DNA of 51,218 nt from CAYWFP01 sp964457365 (GTDB lineage Bacteria; Planctomycetota; SZUA-567), in assembly GCA_964457365.1 (NCBI GenBank), contig CAYWFP010000017.1, forward strand, positions 1 through 51,218. The letters are read 5' to 3'. Below the pieces are notes generated by a model. It was not told the origin of the DNA. It saw only the letters and a list, made by a program, of their open reading frames with translations, and searched no databases. Shown here one piece after another: positions 43,087 to 51,218 of the stretch. The position numbers and the translations under genes are program-made. Numbering within the stretch: position 1 is the stretch's first letter; every line of letters starts with the position of its first letter.

Positions 43087-44580
43087 TCATCCCGTCGGCG
43101 CGGACTCCGGTTCCCTGACGACGCGCGCCTCGGCTTCCTCGAGGATGTCCTCGAGAGCCTCGTTCGCTTCCGGCGGCACCTTGCCGATGGGCCCTTCGTA
43201 GTTGGCGATGAGATCGCGGGTCTTGGCGATGATCCGATCCTTCATGGTCATCTTCCCCGAGGCGACCCAGTCCTCGTAGCTGTTGCGCTCCATCAGCGTC
43301 GGGCGCCAGTACTCGCGGAACCACTTCATGGTATGGTCCTGGTGGAGGTAGTGTCCGCCGGGCCCCACGTCGCAGATGACGTCGACGGCCATGGTCTCCT
43401 CGGTCACCTCGATGCCGTTCTCGATGACGCGGGCCATGCCGATCAGCTCGTCGTCCATCACGAGCTGGAAGACGTCCCCGGTGATCCCCGACTCGGTGTA
43501 GCCGTTGTCGTGGACGAACTCCGCTCCGCTCATCATCGCGGCGTTGATCGAGAGCGTCGCCTCCACCGCCGACTGGACGTCGAGGGCCTTGGTGTCGGTG
43601 CAGCCGGACTGGCTGAACATCGGCAGGTTGCAGTAATGGGCCATCTCGGTCATGGCGGCGCTGAGGATGCTCAGCTCCGGCGCGCCGTAGGAGTAGATGC
43701 TGTGGCGCATGTCCAGAATCGACTGCACCCCGCCGATGATGACGCAGGTGCCCGGGTTCATCAGTTGCGCCACGACCACCCCGACCATCGACTCCGAGAG
43801 CGCCACCACGAGCTGCCCCGCGTGCGTGGCCGGCACGGTGCCGCCGCCGATGGCGCAGGGGCTGTAGACCTGCGGGATGCGGTGCTCGGCGCAGTACATG
43901 CACTTGTCGATGGCGTGGAAGTCGCTCACCAGCGGCGAGATCGGCTCGCCGTAGAAGATGTAGTTCGGGCGACGCTTGAAGTTCTCCTCGCCGCCGGCCA
44001 TGGCGACGGCCATGCGGTGCTCGTCGCGGCAGCCGTCGCGGTTGAACGACCAGCTCATGATCGGCGTGGTGGTATTGCGGATCATGTCGGCGAACTCGTA
44101 GATGTCCGCCAGCGGCCCGGTGACGTCGCTGATCGAGCCCAGCGACTGGACGAAGCCGACGTTCGGCAGCGCGTCGCAGACGCGGGCGACGGTGGTGGCG
44201 TCCTGGCGCAGGTACGGCCGGCGCTCGAGCGTCTCGGGATCGATGAAGTTCGGCGGCGTCGGCCCGGGGCCGAAGTAGCTCTTGCCGCGCTCGATGGAGA
44301 TCTTCTTCTCCCTGCTCCCGTCCCAACAGAAGACCTCCGTCACCGGCGGCACGGTGCTCAGCGCCTTGAGCACCAGCTCCGGCGGGATGAAAACGCGCTT
44401 GCCGTCGACGAGGCAGCCGTGGGAGTAGAGCAATTCGCGCGCGCCTTCGTGGTGGACGTCGGCGCCGGTGTAGTTGAGCGTGCGGATCATGCCGCGGTAG
44501 ATCGTCTCCTTCTGGTCCGGCGACAGGACCTCGAAGCGCGGCGTGCGGCTCTCGCTCAGATTGACTCTCGTGCAACCCAT
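43087..44580 (-). CDS. MttB-family methyltransferase 1 (non-pyrrolysine)
   Basis: 497 residues of the trimethylamine methyltransferase MttB superfamily. It shows TPRFEVLSPDQ, GPGPTPPNFIDPET, YIFYGEPISPL, YSPCAIGGGTVPATHAGQ, and the SIYSYGAPELSI strand. The frame has no internal amber codon, so it is a non-Pyl member like MtgB, some of which demethylate glycine betaine or other quaternary amines with a corrinoid acceptor. The frame is open far upstream, but the ATG at 44580 begins the family-like N-terminus. It is 41 bases downstream of a close paralogue. The substrate cannot be told from sequence alone. Confidence 0.9.
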   Translation of the reverse strand: MGCTRVNLSESRTPRFEVLSPDQKETIYRGMIRTLNYTGADVHHEGARELLYSHGCLVDGKRVFIPPELVLKALSTVPPVTEVFCWDGSREKKISIERGKSYFGPGPTPPNFIDPETLERRPYLRQDATTVARVCDALPNVGFVQSLGSISDVTGPLADIYEFADMIRNTTTPIMSWSFNRDGCRDEHRMAVAMAGGEENFKRRPNYIFYGEPISPLVSDFHAIDKCMYCAEHRIPQVYSPCAIGGGTVPATHAGQLVVALSESMVGVVVAQLMNPGTCVIIGGVQSILDMRHSIYSYGAPELSILSAAMTEMAHYCNLPMFSQSGCTDTKALDVQSAVEATLSINAAMMSGAEFVHDNGYTESGITGDVFQLVMDDELIGMARVIENGIEVTEETMAVDVICDVGPGGHYLHQDHTMKWFREYWRPTLMERNSYEDWVASGKMTMKDRIIAKTRDLIANYEGPIGKVPPEANEALEDILEEAEARVVREPESAPTG

Positions 44581-44621
44581 GATCGTTTCCTTTGCTGTCT
44601 GATGTCGATGTCCGCGCGGCT

Positions 44622-46073
44622 TCAGCTGTGGCGCGCGTCGGCGGACTTGACGACGTCCCGCAACTCCGCGTGCAGCTTCTCCGGGATCGGCGTCGGCTCG
44701 TACGTGTCCAGCAGGTGCTGCGTGCGCTCGTTCACCCGGTCGGTCATGCTCTTGCTGCCGGCGGCCTGCCAGGTTTCCCAGTCGGAGCGGTCCTGGAGCT
44801 TGGGCAGGAACCACTCGCGCCAGTGGCGGAAGGTGTGGTCGCTGGTGAAGTATTCCCCGCCCGGGCCCTTCTCCTCGATCAGGTCCAGCGCGAGGTACTC
44901 GTCCTCGGTGTTGATCCCCTTGCCGAACTGGCGGATCATGCCGCAGATCTCGTCGTTGAGGACCAGCGCCTCCAGCGAGGCGTTGGTGCCGGTGTCGATG
45001 TAGCCGACGTCGTGGATCAGGCTCGCGCCGGAGAGGAAGGCGTAGTAGTTGCTCATGGTGAACTCGGCCGCGGCCTGCTCGTCGACGACTTTGCTGTCGG
45101 TGCAGCCGCCGGTGCTGAACATCAGCAGGTTCAGCCACTTGGAGATGTCGGTGTTCGCCGCCGAGGCGAGCGACAACTCCGGCGCGCCGTAGCTGTAGGT
45201 CGACTTGCGCATGTCGAGCAGCGTCGTCACCCCGCCCATGATCAGCGGCATCCCCGGCTTCTTGAGGTGGCAGAGCACCACCGCCTGCAGGGTCTCCGCG
45301 AGCGACTGGACCAGCATGCCCGCAATGGTGCACGGGGCGGTCGCGCCGGAGCTGGGGCAGGGAGTATACATCGCCGGAATACCCTTCTCCGCGGCGAAGA
45401 GCAGCTTCTCGACCGCGGTACGGTCGCTCTTCAGCGGCGAGATCGGCTCGATGTAGGCGACGAACATGGGGTTGAGGCGGAACTCCTCCTCGCCGCCCTG
45501 GATCAGGCACGCCATCTTCCACAGATCCTCCAGCCCCTCGCCGTCGACGCTGGTCAGCACCATCGGCTTGGTGCAGGTCTCGAGCATGGCCATGAACTGG
45601 TGCCGGTCGTAGGTCTCCGGCAGCGGCGCGTCGCTGGCGATGCCGTGGGACATGAAGAAGTCCAGGTTCGGCAGCGCGTCGACCAGCAGCCCCGCGAGGC
45701 CGATATCCTTGGTCGTCGTCCGCCGGCGCCCGCCGGTTTCGCGGTCGTAGCAGAACGGCAGGTCCGAGCCGGTGCCGAAGGAAGCGGAGTCCTTCTGGAT
45801 ATGGAGCGAGCGGACGCCGTCGCGGCCCTTGAGCGCGATCTTGCGCGGGTAGAACTTGATCGCCTGCTCCACCATCGAGACGGGGATGCGGACGCGGTTG
45901 TCCTCGGTGACCACCGCGTCGGAGTTGCGGAAGAGCTCGATCGCCTCGTCGTGGTAGACCAGCGCGCCGACGCGCTCGAGGACGTCCAGCGCGGCGAAGT
46001 AGATCCGCTCGATCTGGTCGTCGGAGAGGACGCGGAACCGCGGCGTCCGGTTGATAGTCTGGTTCATGCGCAT
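44622..46073 (-). CDS. MttB-family methyltransferase 2 (non-pyrrolysine)
   Basis: 483 residues, clearly a paralogue of the gene downstream: TPRFRVLSDDQ, FVAYIEPISPL, YTPCPSSGATAPCTIAGM, STYSYGAPELSLASAA and DHTFRHWREWF. There is no amber codon in the frame. GAGGAG ending seven bases before the ATG at 46073 fixes the start; a second Met follows two codons later. It lies between the corrinoid protein gene and mttB1. Two divergent copies side by side suggest different substrates. It probably transfers a methyl from a quaternary amine-like compound to the corrinoid protein. Confidence 0.92.
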   Translation of the reverse strand: MRMNQTINRTPRFRVLSDDQIERIYFAALDVLERVGALVYHDEAIELFRNSDAVVTEDNRVRIPVSMVEQAIKFYPRKIALKGRDGVRSLHIQKDSASFGTGSDLPFCYDRETGGRRRTTTKDIGLAGLLVDALPNLDFFMSHGIASDAPLPETYDRHQFMAMLETCTKPMVLTSVDGEGLEDLWKMACLIQGGEEEFRLNPMFVAYIEPISPLKSDRTAVEKLLFAAEKGIPAMYTPCPSSGATAPCTIAGMLVQSLAETLQAVVLCHLKKPGMPLIMGGVTTLLDMRKSTYSYGAPELSLASAANTDISKWLNLLMFSTGGCTDSKVVDEQAAAEFTMSNYYAFLSGASLIHDVGYIDTGTNASLEALVLNDEICGMIRQFGKGINTEDEYLALDLIEEKGPGGEYFTSDHTFRHWREWFLPKLQDRSDWETWQAAGSKSMTDRVNERTQHLLDTYEPTPIPEKLHAELRDVVKSADARHS

Positions 46074-46152
46074 AAAGATTCTCCTCGGCAGCGCCGCCCG
46101 GCGGCGTGGCCCGGTCGGCGTCGAACTGCCGTCATGGTCGATTCGCGGTGCG

Positions 46153-46800
46153 TTACGACGACGCCTTCTGGAAATATTCGCGGGCGCGGTCGACGCCGGC
46201 GCGGGCGTTGGGCGCGTAGATGTCCGCGCCGATGGACTCGGCGAAGTCCTCGGTCACCGGCGCGCCGCCGATGATCACGGCCACCTCTTCGCGGATGCCG
46301 GCTTCCTTGAGGCCGTTGATGATCTCGCTCATCCGCGGCATCGTCGTGGTCAGGAGCGCCGAGATGCCCAGCAGGTCGGGCTTGTGCTCCTTGGTCGCCT
46401 CGATGAAGGTCTCGGTCGACTGGTCGATGCCGAGATTGACCACCTTGTACCCGGCGCCCTCGAACATCATCGCCGCCAGGTCCTTGCCGATGTCGTGCAG
46501 GTCGCCCTTGACCGTGCCGATGACCATCGTCCCCGCGCGGGAGCCGCCCGAGCCGGTCAGGTCGTCGCGGATCAGGTCCATCGCCGCGCTCATCGCCTGC
46601 GCCGAGCGCAAGACCTCGGGCATGAACATCTCGTCGTTCTTCCACCGCCCGCCGACGGTCTCCATGCCGACGATTAGCGCCTGGTTCATCACCTCGTCGG
46701 GCTTGGCGCCCGCGTCCAGTGCCTTCTGCGTCAGTTCCGCAATGCCGTCGAGATCCCCCTGGATCACGGCATCGGAAATCGTCTTCATCTCTACAGCCAT
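46153..46800 (-). CDS. Corrinoid protein (MttC/MtgC-like)
   Basis: 215 residues. A helical cap domain (about 1-85) is followed by a Rossmann-like B12-binding domain with GDLHDIGKDL: the DxHxxG motif is D100, H102, G105, with H102 as the lower cobalt ligand. Later GxSALLTTTM and VIIGGAPVT complete the signature. It carries the methyl group between the MttB-type enzymes, the pterin-binding methyltransferase and possibly the Hcy module. AAGGAGG precedes the ATG at 46800. Confidence 0.95.
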   Translation of the reverse strand: MAVEMKTISDAVIQGDLDGIAELTQKALDAGAKPDEVMNQALIVGMETVGGRWKNDEMFMPEVLRSAQAMSAAMDLIRDDLTGSGGSRAGTMVIGTVKGDLHDIGKDLAAMMFEGAGYKVVNLGIDQSTETFIEATKEHKPDLLGISALLTTTMPRMSEIINGLKEAGIREEVAVIIGGAPVTEDFAESIGADIYAPNARAGVDRAREYFQKASS

Positions 46801-46899
46801 TGTCGCGGCCTCCTTCTTCTGATTGCGGATCGCTCTCCGTTCCCCCGCGCGACGAAGCCGTGCTCCGCCCGGGCCGGGAAGCGGTTCTTTCCATATCGT

Positions 46900-48105
<1,206 letters not shown>

Positions 48106-48664
48106 AGCCTCTCGTCCGCTCCTTGACTCGTTTTGTTCGACATGAAAGCACAATCCCGCATTGCCCGCTTTCTCGGGCAGACAATGCCCACTCGATTTCT
48201 CTGCTCTTGTCCGCTCAACCAAGAAAGCGGCATTCCAGATGCAGGAAAATATACGTAAATCGTTGTCAAAAAATCAGTTAAAATATATCGCGCCAACTTT
48301 ATCAACAGTGCTTGCGCCTTGATCGCAGACGCGCGTAAATTATATGCACACTATATTTGGCTGCGGCTCAAGTCGACAGCTCAGGCGTGAAGATCTTGCA
48401 CGGCTCAGGATTATGCCAGAAAGGAAATAATCCGCGCATCCTCGTTTAATTCGGTTATTTTCGCTGGAAAAGAGGGGGGATCGCACAAATATGGCAAAGA
48501 AATATTGCATGGCGTAAATTAGGTTGGCACAGAGATAATGTGCAATATATTCCCGAAAACCCGCGTACGCCACGCCAAACCCTCCACGCAATGCATAGTC
48601 ATACAGCGAAACCGATCCATTCGTTTCGATTGAAGTTGGTGTTTCGACTGTTGTCGCGCGGGGT
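48106..48664. other. Gene-free AT-rich region upstream of metK
   Basis: About 560 bases between the metK start and the end of the beta-mannosidase gene, both on the minus strand. It is much richer in A and T than the flanks, notably at 48240-48360 and 48420-48560. The promoter of the one-carbon cluster should be here. TTGACA (minus strand, near 48267) is present but lacks a well-placed -10 box. An imperfect inverted repeat is listed separately. Small open frames here lack ribosome binding sites and protein-like composition. Confidence 0.5.
48380..48408. repeat. Imperfect inverted repeat upstream of metK
   Basis: Arms CTCAGGCGTG and CACGGCTCAG pair at eight of ten positions around a palindromic AAGATCTTG centre. 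It could be an operator or a transcript hairpin about 280 bases before metK. Seen by eye; it may be chance. Confidence 0.3.
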
Positions 48665-51112
48665 CTATTCGTACGTATTGCGCAAGTGGTTGACCGTCAG
48701 CGCCGCGGCGAAGGTCTTGTGCGGCACCGCGCTCTTCGGCGTAAAGGCCAGCTCGCGCTTCTCCCGCGGCAGCAGCGTGAAGCAGTTGTCGTCGAACTCG
48801 CCCGGCACGCCGTCGACGTTGAGGGTGACGAAGAACGCCGGCTTGTCGGTCGTCACCGTGACCCGGTAGACCTCGCCGTCCTTCTTGGATGTCGCGTGTA
48901 CGCGCGCCTGGGCCAGGTCGCTCCGCTTCCACGGCGCGAAGAAATGGGTGTTGCGCTGGGTGCCGCCGTGCTTGAGTCGCAGCACCAGGAAGGTGTTGTC
49001 GGGATCCTCGGTCAGCTCCGCCAGCGCGAAGCGTTTCTGCAGCTTCGCGCCCAGCTTGGGCGCGCGCCCCTCGAGCGGGATCTTCTTCAGTACCTTGCCG
49101 GCGAAGTTCATCACCTGCAGCGTCGCCTTGGCCTTCACCGGTGCGCGCGTGTCGTTGGTCAGCCAGACCTCGACCAGCCCCTCGCGCGTCTGGTGCGCGG
49201 CCAGCAGCACCGGCGCGAAGAAGCGCCGGGCCATGTAATGCAGCGGCTTCCACTTGCCGCCGTATTCCAGCGACGCCCAGGAGCAGACCGGCCAGACGTC
49301 GTTGAGCTGCCAGTAGAGCGCGCCCATGCAGACGGGCCGCAGGTGGCGCCAGTACTCGACGGCGGTCTTGATGGCGACGGCCTGCTGCACCTGCGAGAGG
49401 TAGACCTGGTTCTCAAAGCCCTCGGGCATGCGGAAGTAGCGGGCGAAGGTCTGGATGATCTTGGTGTTGCCGATGTGGCTGCGCTGGTGGAACTCCATCA
49501 CCGGGCCGGTGAGGTTGAACTGGTCGGGGCTGGCGTAGGTGCGGATGGCGTCCATCGAGGGGAAGGACTGGAAGCCGAACTCCGAGCAGAAGCGCGGCGT
49601 GACGTCGTAGTACGCCTCGAAGGGGTGGTCGCCGTGCCAGACGTGCCAGTAATGCATGTCGCCGCGGGAGTCCTCCTCCCAGCAGTCGGTATAGTCGTTG
49701 CGCCCCGCGCTGGGGCTGCTCGGCCAGTAGGCGCGGGTCGGGTCGCATTCGTCGAGCACCTTGCCGATGGTGCCCTCGAAGAGACGGTCGTACTCCACCA
49801 CGTAGCGGTCGCGGTTGTCGCGCGCCAGCTTCGACCACTTCAGCGCGCCGACGTTCTCGTTGTTGCCGCACCAGAGGACGATGCAGGCGTAGTCGCGCAG
49901 CCGCTTCACCTGGTGGGTCGCCTCCTCGCGGACATTGGCCAGGAAGTCCGGCGTCGCCGGGTAGAGGCTGCAGGCGAACATGAACTCCTGCCAGACCATC
50001 AGGCCCAGCTCGTCGCAGAGCTCGTAGAATTCGTCGCGCTCGTACTGCCCGCCGCCCCAGACGCGGATCATGTTCATGTTGGCCGCGACCGCGCTGCGCA
50101 ACAGGTCCGCGTAGCGTTCGCGCGTGTGGCGCTGCGGCAGCGCGTCGAGCGGGATCCAGTTGGCGCCCTTGCAGAAGACGTCCGTGCCGTTGACGCGGAA
50201 GTAGAACGAGCGGCCGATCTTGTCGTCCTTGCTGACCAGCTCGACCGTGCGCAGGCCGATGCGCTTCTTCGTCTCGTCGCCGCCGAGCTTGACGGTCAGG
50301 TCGTACAGCGGCTGCTCGCCGCAGCCGGCCGGCCACCAGATCTTCGGGTCCTTTATTGTCACGCCGGCGGTGACCGTGTTCGCCCCGCGCGCGAGCTTGA
50401 CCGTCTTCATCACCGTCTCGCGTCCCAGCGTCACCTCCAGCGTCTGCTTGCCGCCATGCAGCGCCTCGTACTCCACGGCCACCTCGACGGTGCACTTGCG
50501 CTTGCCGTGCTTCTGGACGGTATGGACGTACTCGATCCGCCCGGCCGAGGTCGCGCCCAGCGCGATATTCCCGTACACGCCCGAGACGATCAGGCGGATG
50601 CCCCAGTCCCAGCCGAAGTGGCACTGCACCTTGCGCAGCACGCTCCGATCCGACGCCTTCTGTCCTTCCATGCCGCCCGGGATGGGGTGCGGCAGCTTCT
50701 TCGCGCGTTCGGCGCCGGCGGCGATGGGCGCGCGCAGGTGGATGCTGATCTCGTTCTTGCCGGCCTTGAGGAACGGCTTCGCTTCGAAGCGATAGCGGCG
50801 GAACATGTTCTCGGTCGCGCCGACCTTTTTACCGTTGAGGCGGATCTCGGCGACGGTGTCGACGCCCTCGCAGGTGAGGAAGACCGACTCCTCTTCGAGA
50901 AAAGCCTTCTCCACGCGGAAGGTGCGCGCGAGGATCCAGTCCTGCTTGTCGACCCACTGGACCTTCTCCTCGTTCGTGCCGACGTACGGGTTCGGGATCC
51001 GTCCCGCCTGCAGAAGAGCGCTCTGCACGTCGCCGGGCACCGTGGCGGCGATCTCCCCCTTGTCGCCGGCCTGCCGCAGCGTCCAGCGTCCCTTCAGGTC
51101 GAGGCTCTTCAT
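48665..51112 (-). CDS. Beta-mannosidase, glycoside hydrolase family 2
   Basis: 815 residues, the usual length for GH2 mannosidases. The N-terminal sugar-binding domain holds QCHFGWDWG, typical of the subgroup, followed by an Ig-like domain (about 190-295) and the barrel. The acid/base is E419 in WCGNNEN and the nucleophile E511 in CSEFGFQSFPS; MNMIRVWGGGQYE is also characteristic. It removes terminal beta-mannose from oligosaccharides. There is no signal peptide, so it works in the cytosol on imported sugars. AGGAGG precedes the ATG at 51112. No sugar transporter is in the window. Confidence 0.93.
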   Translation of the reverse strand: MKSLDLKGRWTLRQAGDKGEIAATVPGDVQSALLQAGRIPNPYVGTNEEKVQWVDKQDWILARTFRVEKAFLEEESVFLTCEGVDTVAEIRLNGKKVGATENMFRRYRFEAKPFLKAGKNEISIHLRAPIAAGAERAKKLPHPIPGGMEGQKASDRSVLRKVQCHFGWDWGIRLIVSGVYGNIALGATSAGRIEYVHTVQKHGKRKCTVEVAVEYEALHGGKQTLEVTLGRETVMKTVKLARGANTVTAGVTIKDPKIWWPAGCGEQPLYDLTVKLGGDETKKRIGLRTVELVSKDDKIGRSFYFRVNGTDVFCKGANWIPLDALPQRHTRERYADLLRSAVAANMNMIRVWGGGQYERDEFYELCDELGLMVWQEFMFACSLYPATPDFLANVREEATHQVKRLRDYACIVLWCGNNENVGALKWSKLARDNRDRYVVEYDRLFEGTIGKVLDECDPTRAYWPSSPSAGRNDYTDCWEEDSRGDMHYWHVWHGDHPFEAYYDVTPRFCSEFGFQSFPSMDAIRTYASPDQFNLTGPVMEFHQRSHIGNTKIIQTFARYFRMPEGFENQVYLSQVQQAVAIKTAVEYWRHLRPVCMGALYWQLNDVWPVCSWASLEYGGKWKPLHYMARRFFAPVLLAAHQTREGLVEVWLTNDTRAPVKAKATLQVMNFAGKVLKKIPLEGRAPKLGAKLQKRFALAELTEDPDNTFLVLRLKHGGTQRNTHFFAPWKRSDLAQARVHATSKKDGEVYRVTVTTDKPAFFVTLNVDGVPGEFDDNCFTLLPREKRELAFTPKSAVPHKTFAAALTVNHLRNTYE

Positions 51113-51218
51113 CGTCGTTCCTCCTGTCCGGCTGTATGCGCCGCCGCGCGCGGCCGGGATCGACCTTAGGACCCGTTAAGCAATAAGATCGGGATTTCGC
51201 TCGGCGCGCCGACGGTCC
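51113..51218. other. Upstream region of the beta-mannosidase gene, window edge
   Basis: About 105 bases to the window end. Apart from the AGGAGG ribosome binding site at the start codon, I see nothing that I can name. Confidence 0.3.

Noticed and set aside
40953..43118. 721-codon plus-strand open frame
   Set aside because: It is the complement of the HyuA-like gene; no start signal or motif.
43087..45522. MttB 1 starting at 45522 (811 codons)
   Set aside because: The first 314 codons overlap the second MttB gene in another frame and have shadow composition; the family N-terminus begins at 44580.
43087..46073. Pyrrolysine (amber) codon in the MttB-type genes
   Set aside because: Both frames are free of TAG up to their true stop, so they are non-Pyl members.
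48106..48300. SAM-I or SAH riboswitch before metK
   Set aside because: No matching core sequence or stem arrangement could be found by eye; left as an open question under findings.
48340..48591. 83-codon minus-strand frame upstream of metK
   Set aside because: No ribosome binding site, mixed composition and no family likeness; the region looks regulatory.
48686..51169. 827-codon plus-strand open frame
   Set aside because: It is antisense to the beta-mannosidase, whose catalytic residues are present on the other strand.

Overview
The window is GC-rich, densely coded bacterial chromosome. Several traits suggest an anaerobic, fermentative member of the PVC group (Kiritimatiellota/Lentisphaerota-like): a lone prepilin-like protein with the H-X9-DG type C-terminus, a histone-H1-like/DksA fusion, an archaeal-type SUI1/YciH factor, [FeFe] hydrogenases, tandem MttB-family methyltransferases and a beta-mannosidase. 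This placement is inferred from gene content; no rRNA or other phylogenetic marker was seen.

Layout. 1-5.7 kb (+): 3' end of a NuoF/HydB-like subunit, a catalytic-type [FeFe] hydrogenase HydA, an unusual HydS-like hydrogenase fused to a histidine kinase, a lone receiver and a receiver-kinase hybrid. 5.75-8.6 kb (-): a NarL-type regulator and its GAF/PAS kinase. 8.9-9.6 kb: a chimeric, probably decayed reading frame. 9.6-10.5 kb (-): a zinc-type homocysteine methyltransferase module. 10.6-14.4 kb (+): FHA protein, CPBP protease, YkgJ-type cysteine cluster protein, PdxA, SUI1 factor. 14.4-21.6 kb (-): TPR lipoprotein, histone-like DksA, then a Gld-like ABC system (ATPase, permease fused to GldG-like domain, DUF4340). 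21.7-24.2 kb: small lipoprotein, HEAT protein, frameshifted NifX-like gene, coiled-coil protein. 24.2-24.8 kb: a short-repeat array that cuts into a small gene. 24.8-30.3 kb (-): zinc-ribbon membrane protein, TatC, LarE, QueE, DprA and two hypothetical proteins. 30.5-32.0 kb (+): a ketosynthase and its acyl carrier protein, closed by a terminator. 32.3-35.6 kb: pilin-like protein, M42 peptidase, a small adaptor-like protein and an HDOD protein. 35.6-48.1 kb (-): a ten-gene one-carbon cluster. 48.7-51.1 kb (-): GH2 beta-mannosidase.

The most interesting unit is the one-carbon cluster. It reads metK, corrinoid protein, two MttB-type methyltransferases, HyuA-like ASKHA protein, pterin-binding methyltransferase, sarcosine/dimethylglycine-type N-methyltransferase, metF, RACE-type corrinoid activator and MetH-activation-domain protein. 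Together with the homocysteine module at 9.6-10.5 kb, the window encodes all four functional modules of cobalamin-dependent methionine synthase as separate proteins. These sit among MttB demethylases that could bring methyl groups in from quaternary amines and a SAM-dependent N-methyltransferase that could put them back. The second notable unit is the hydrogenase-kinase relay, which probably links H2 or redox state to signalling.
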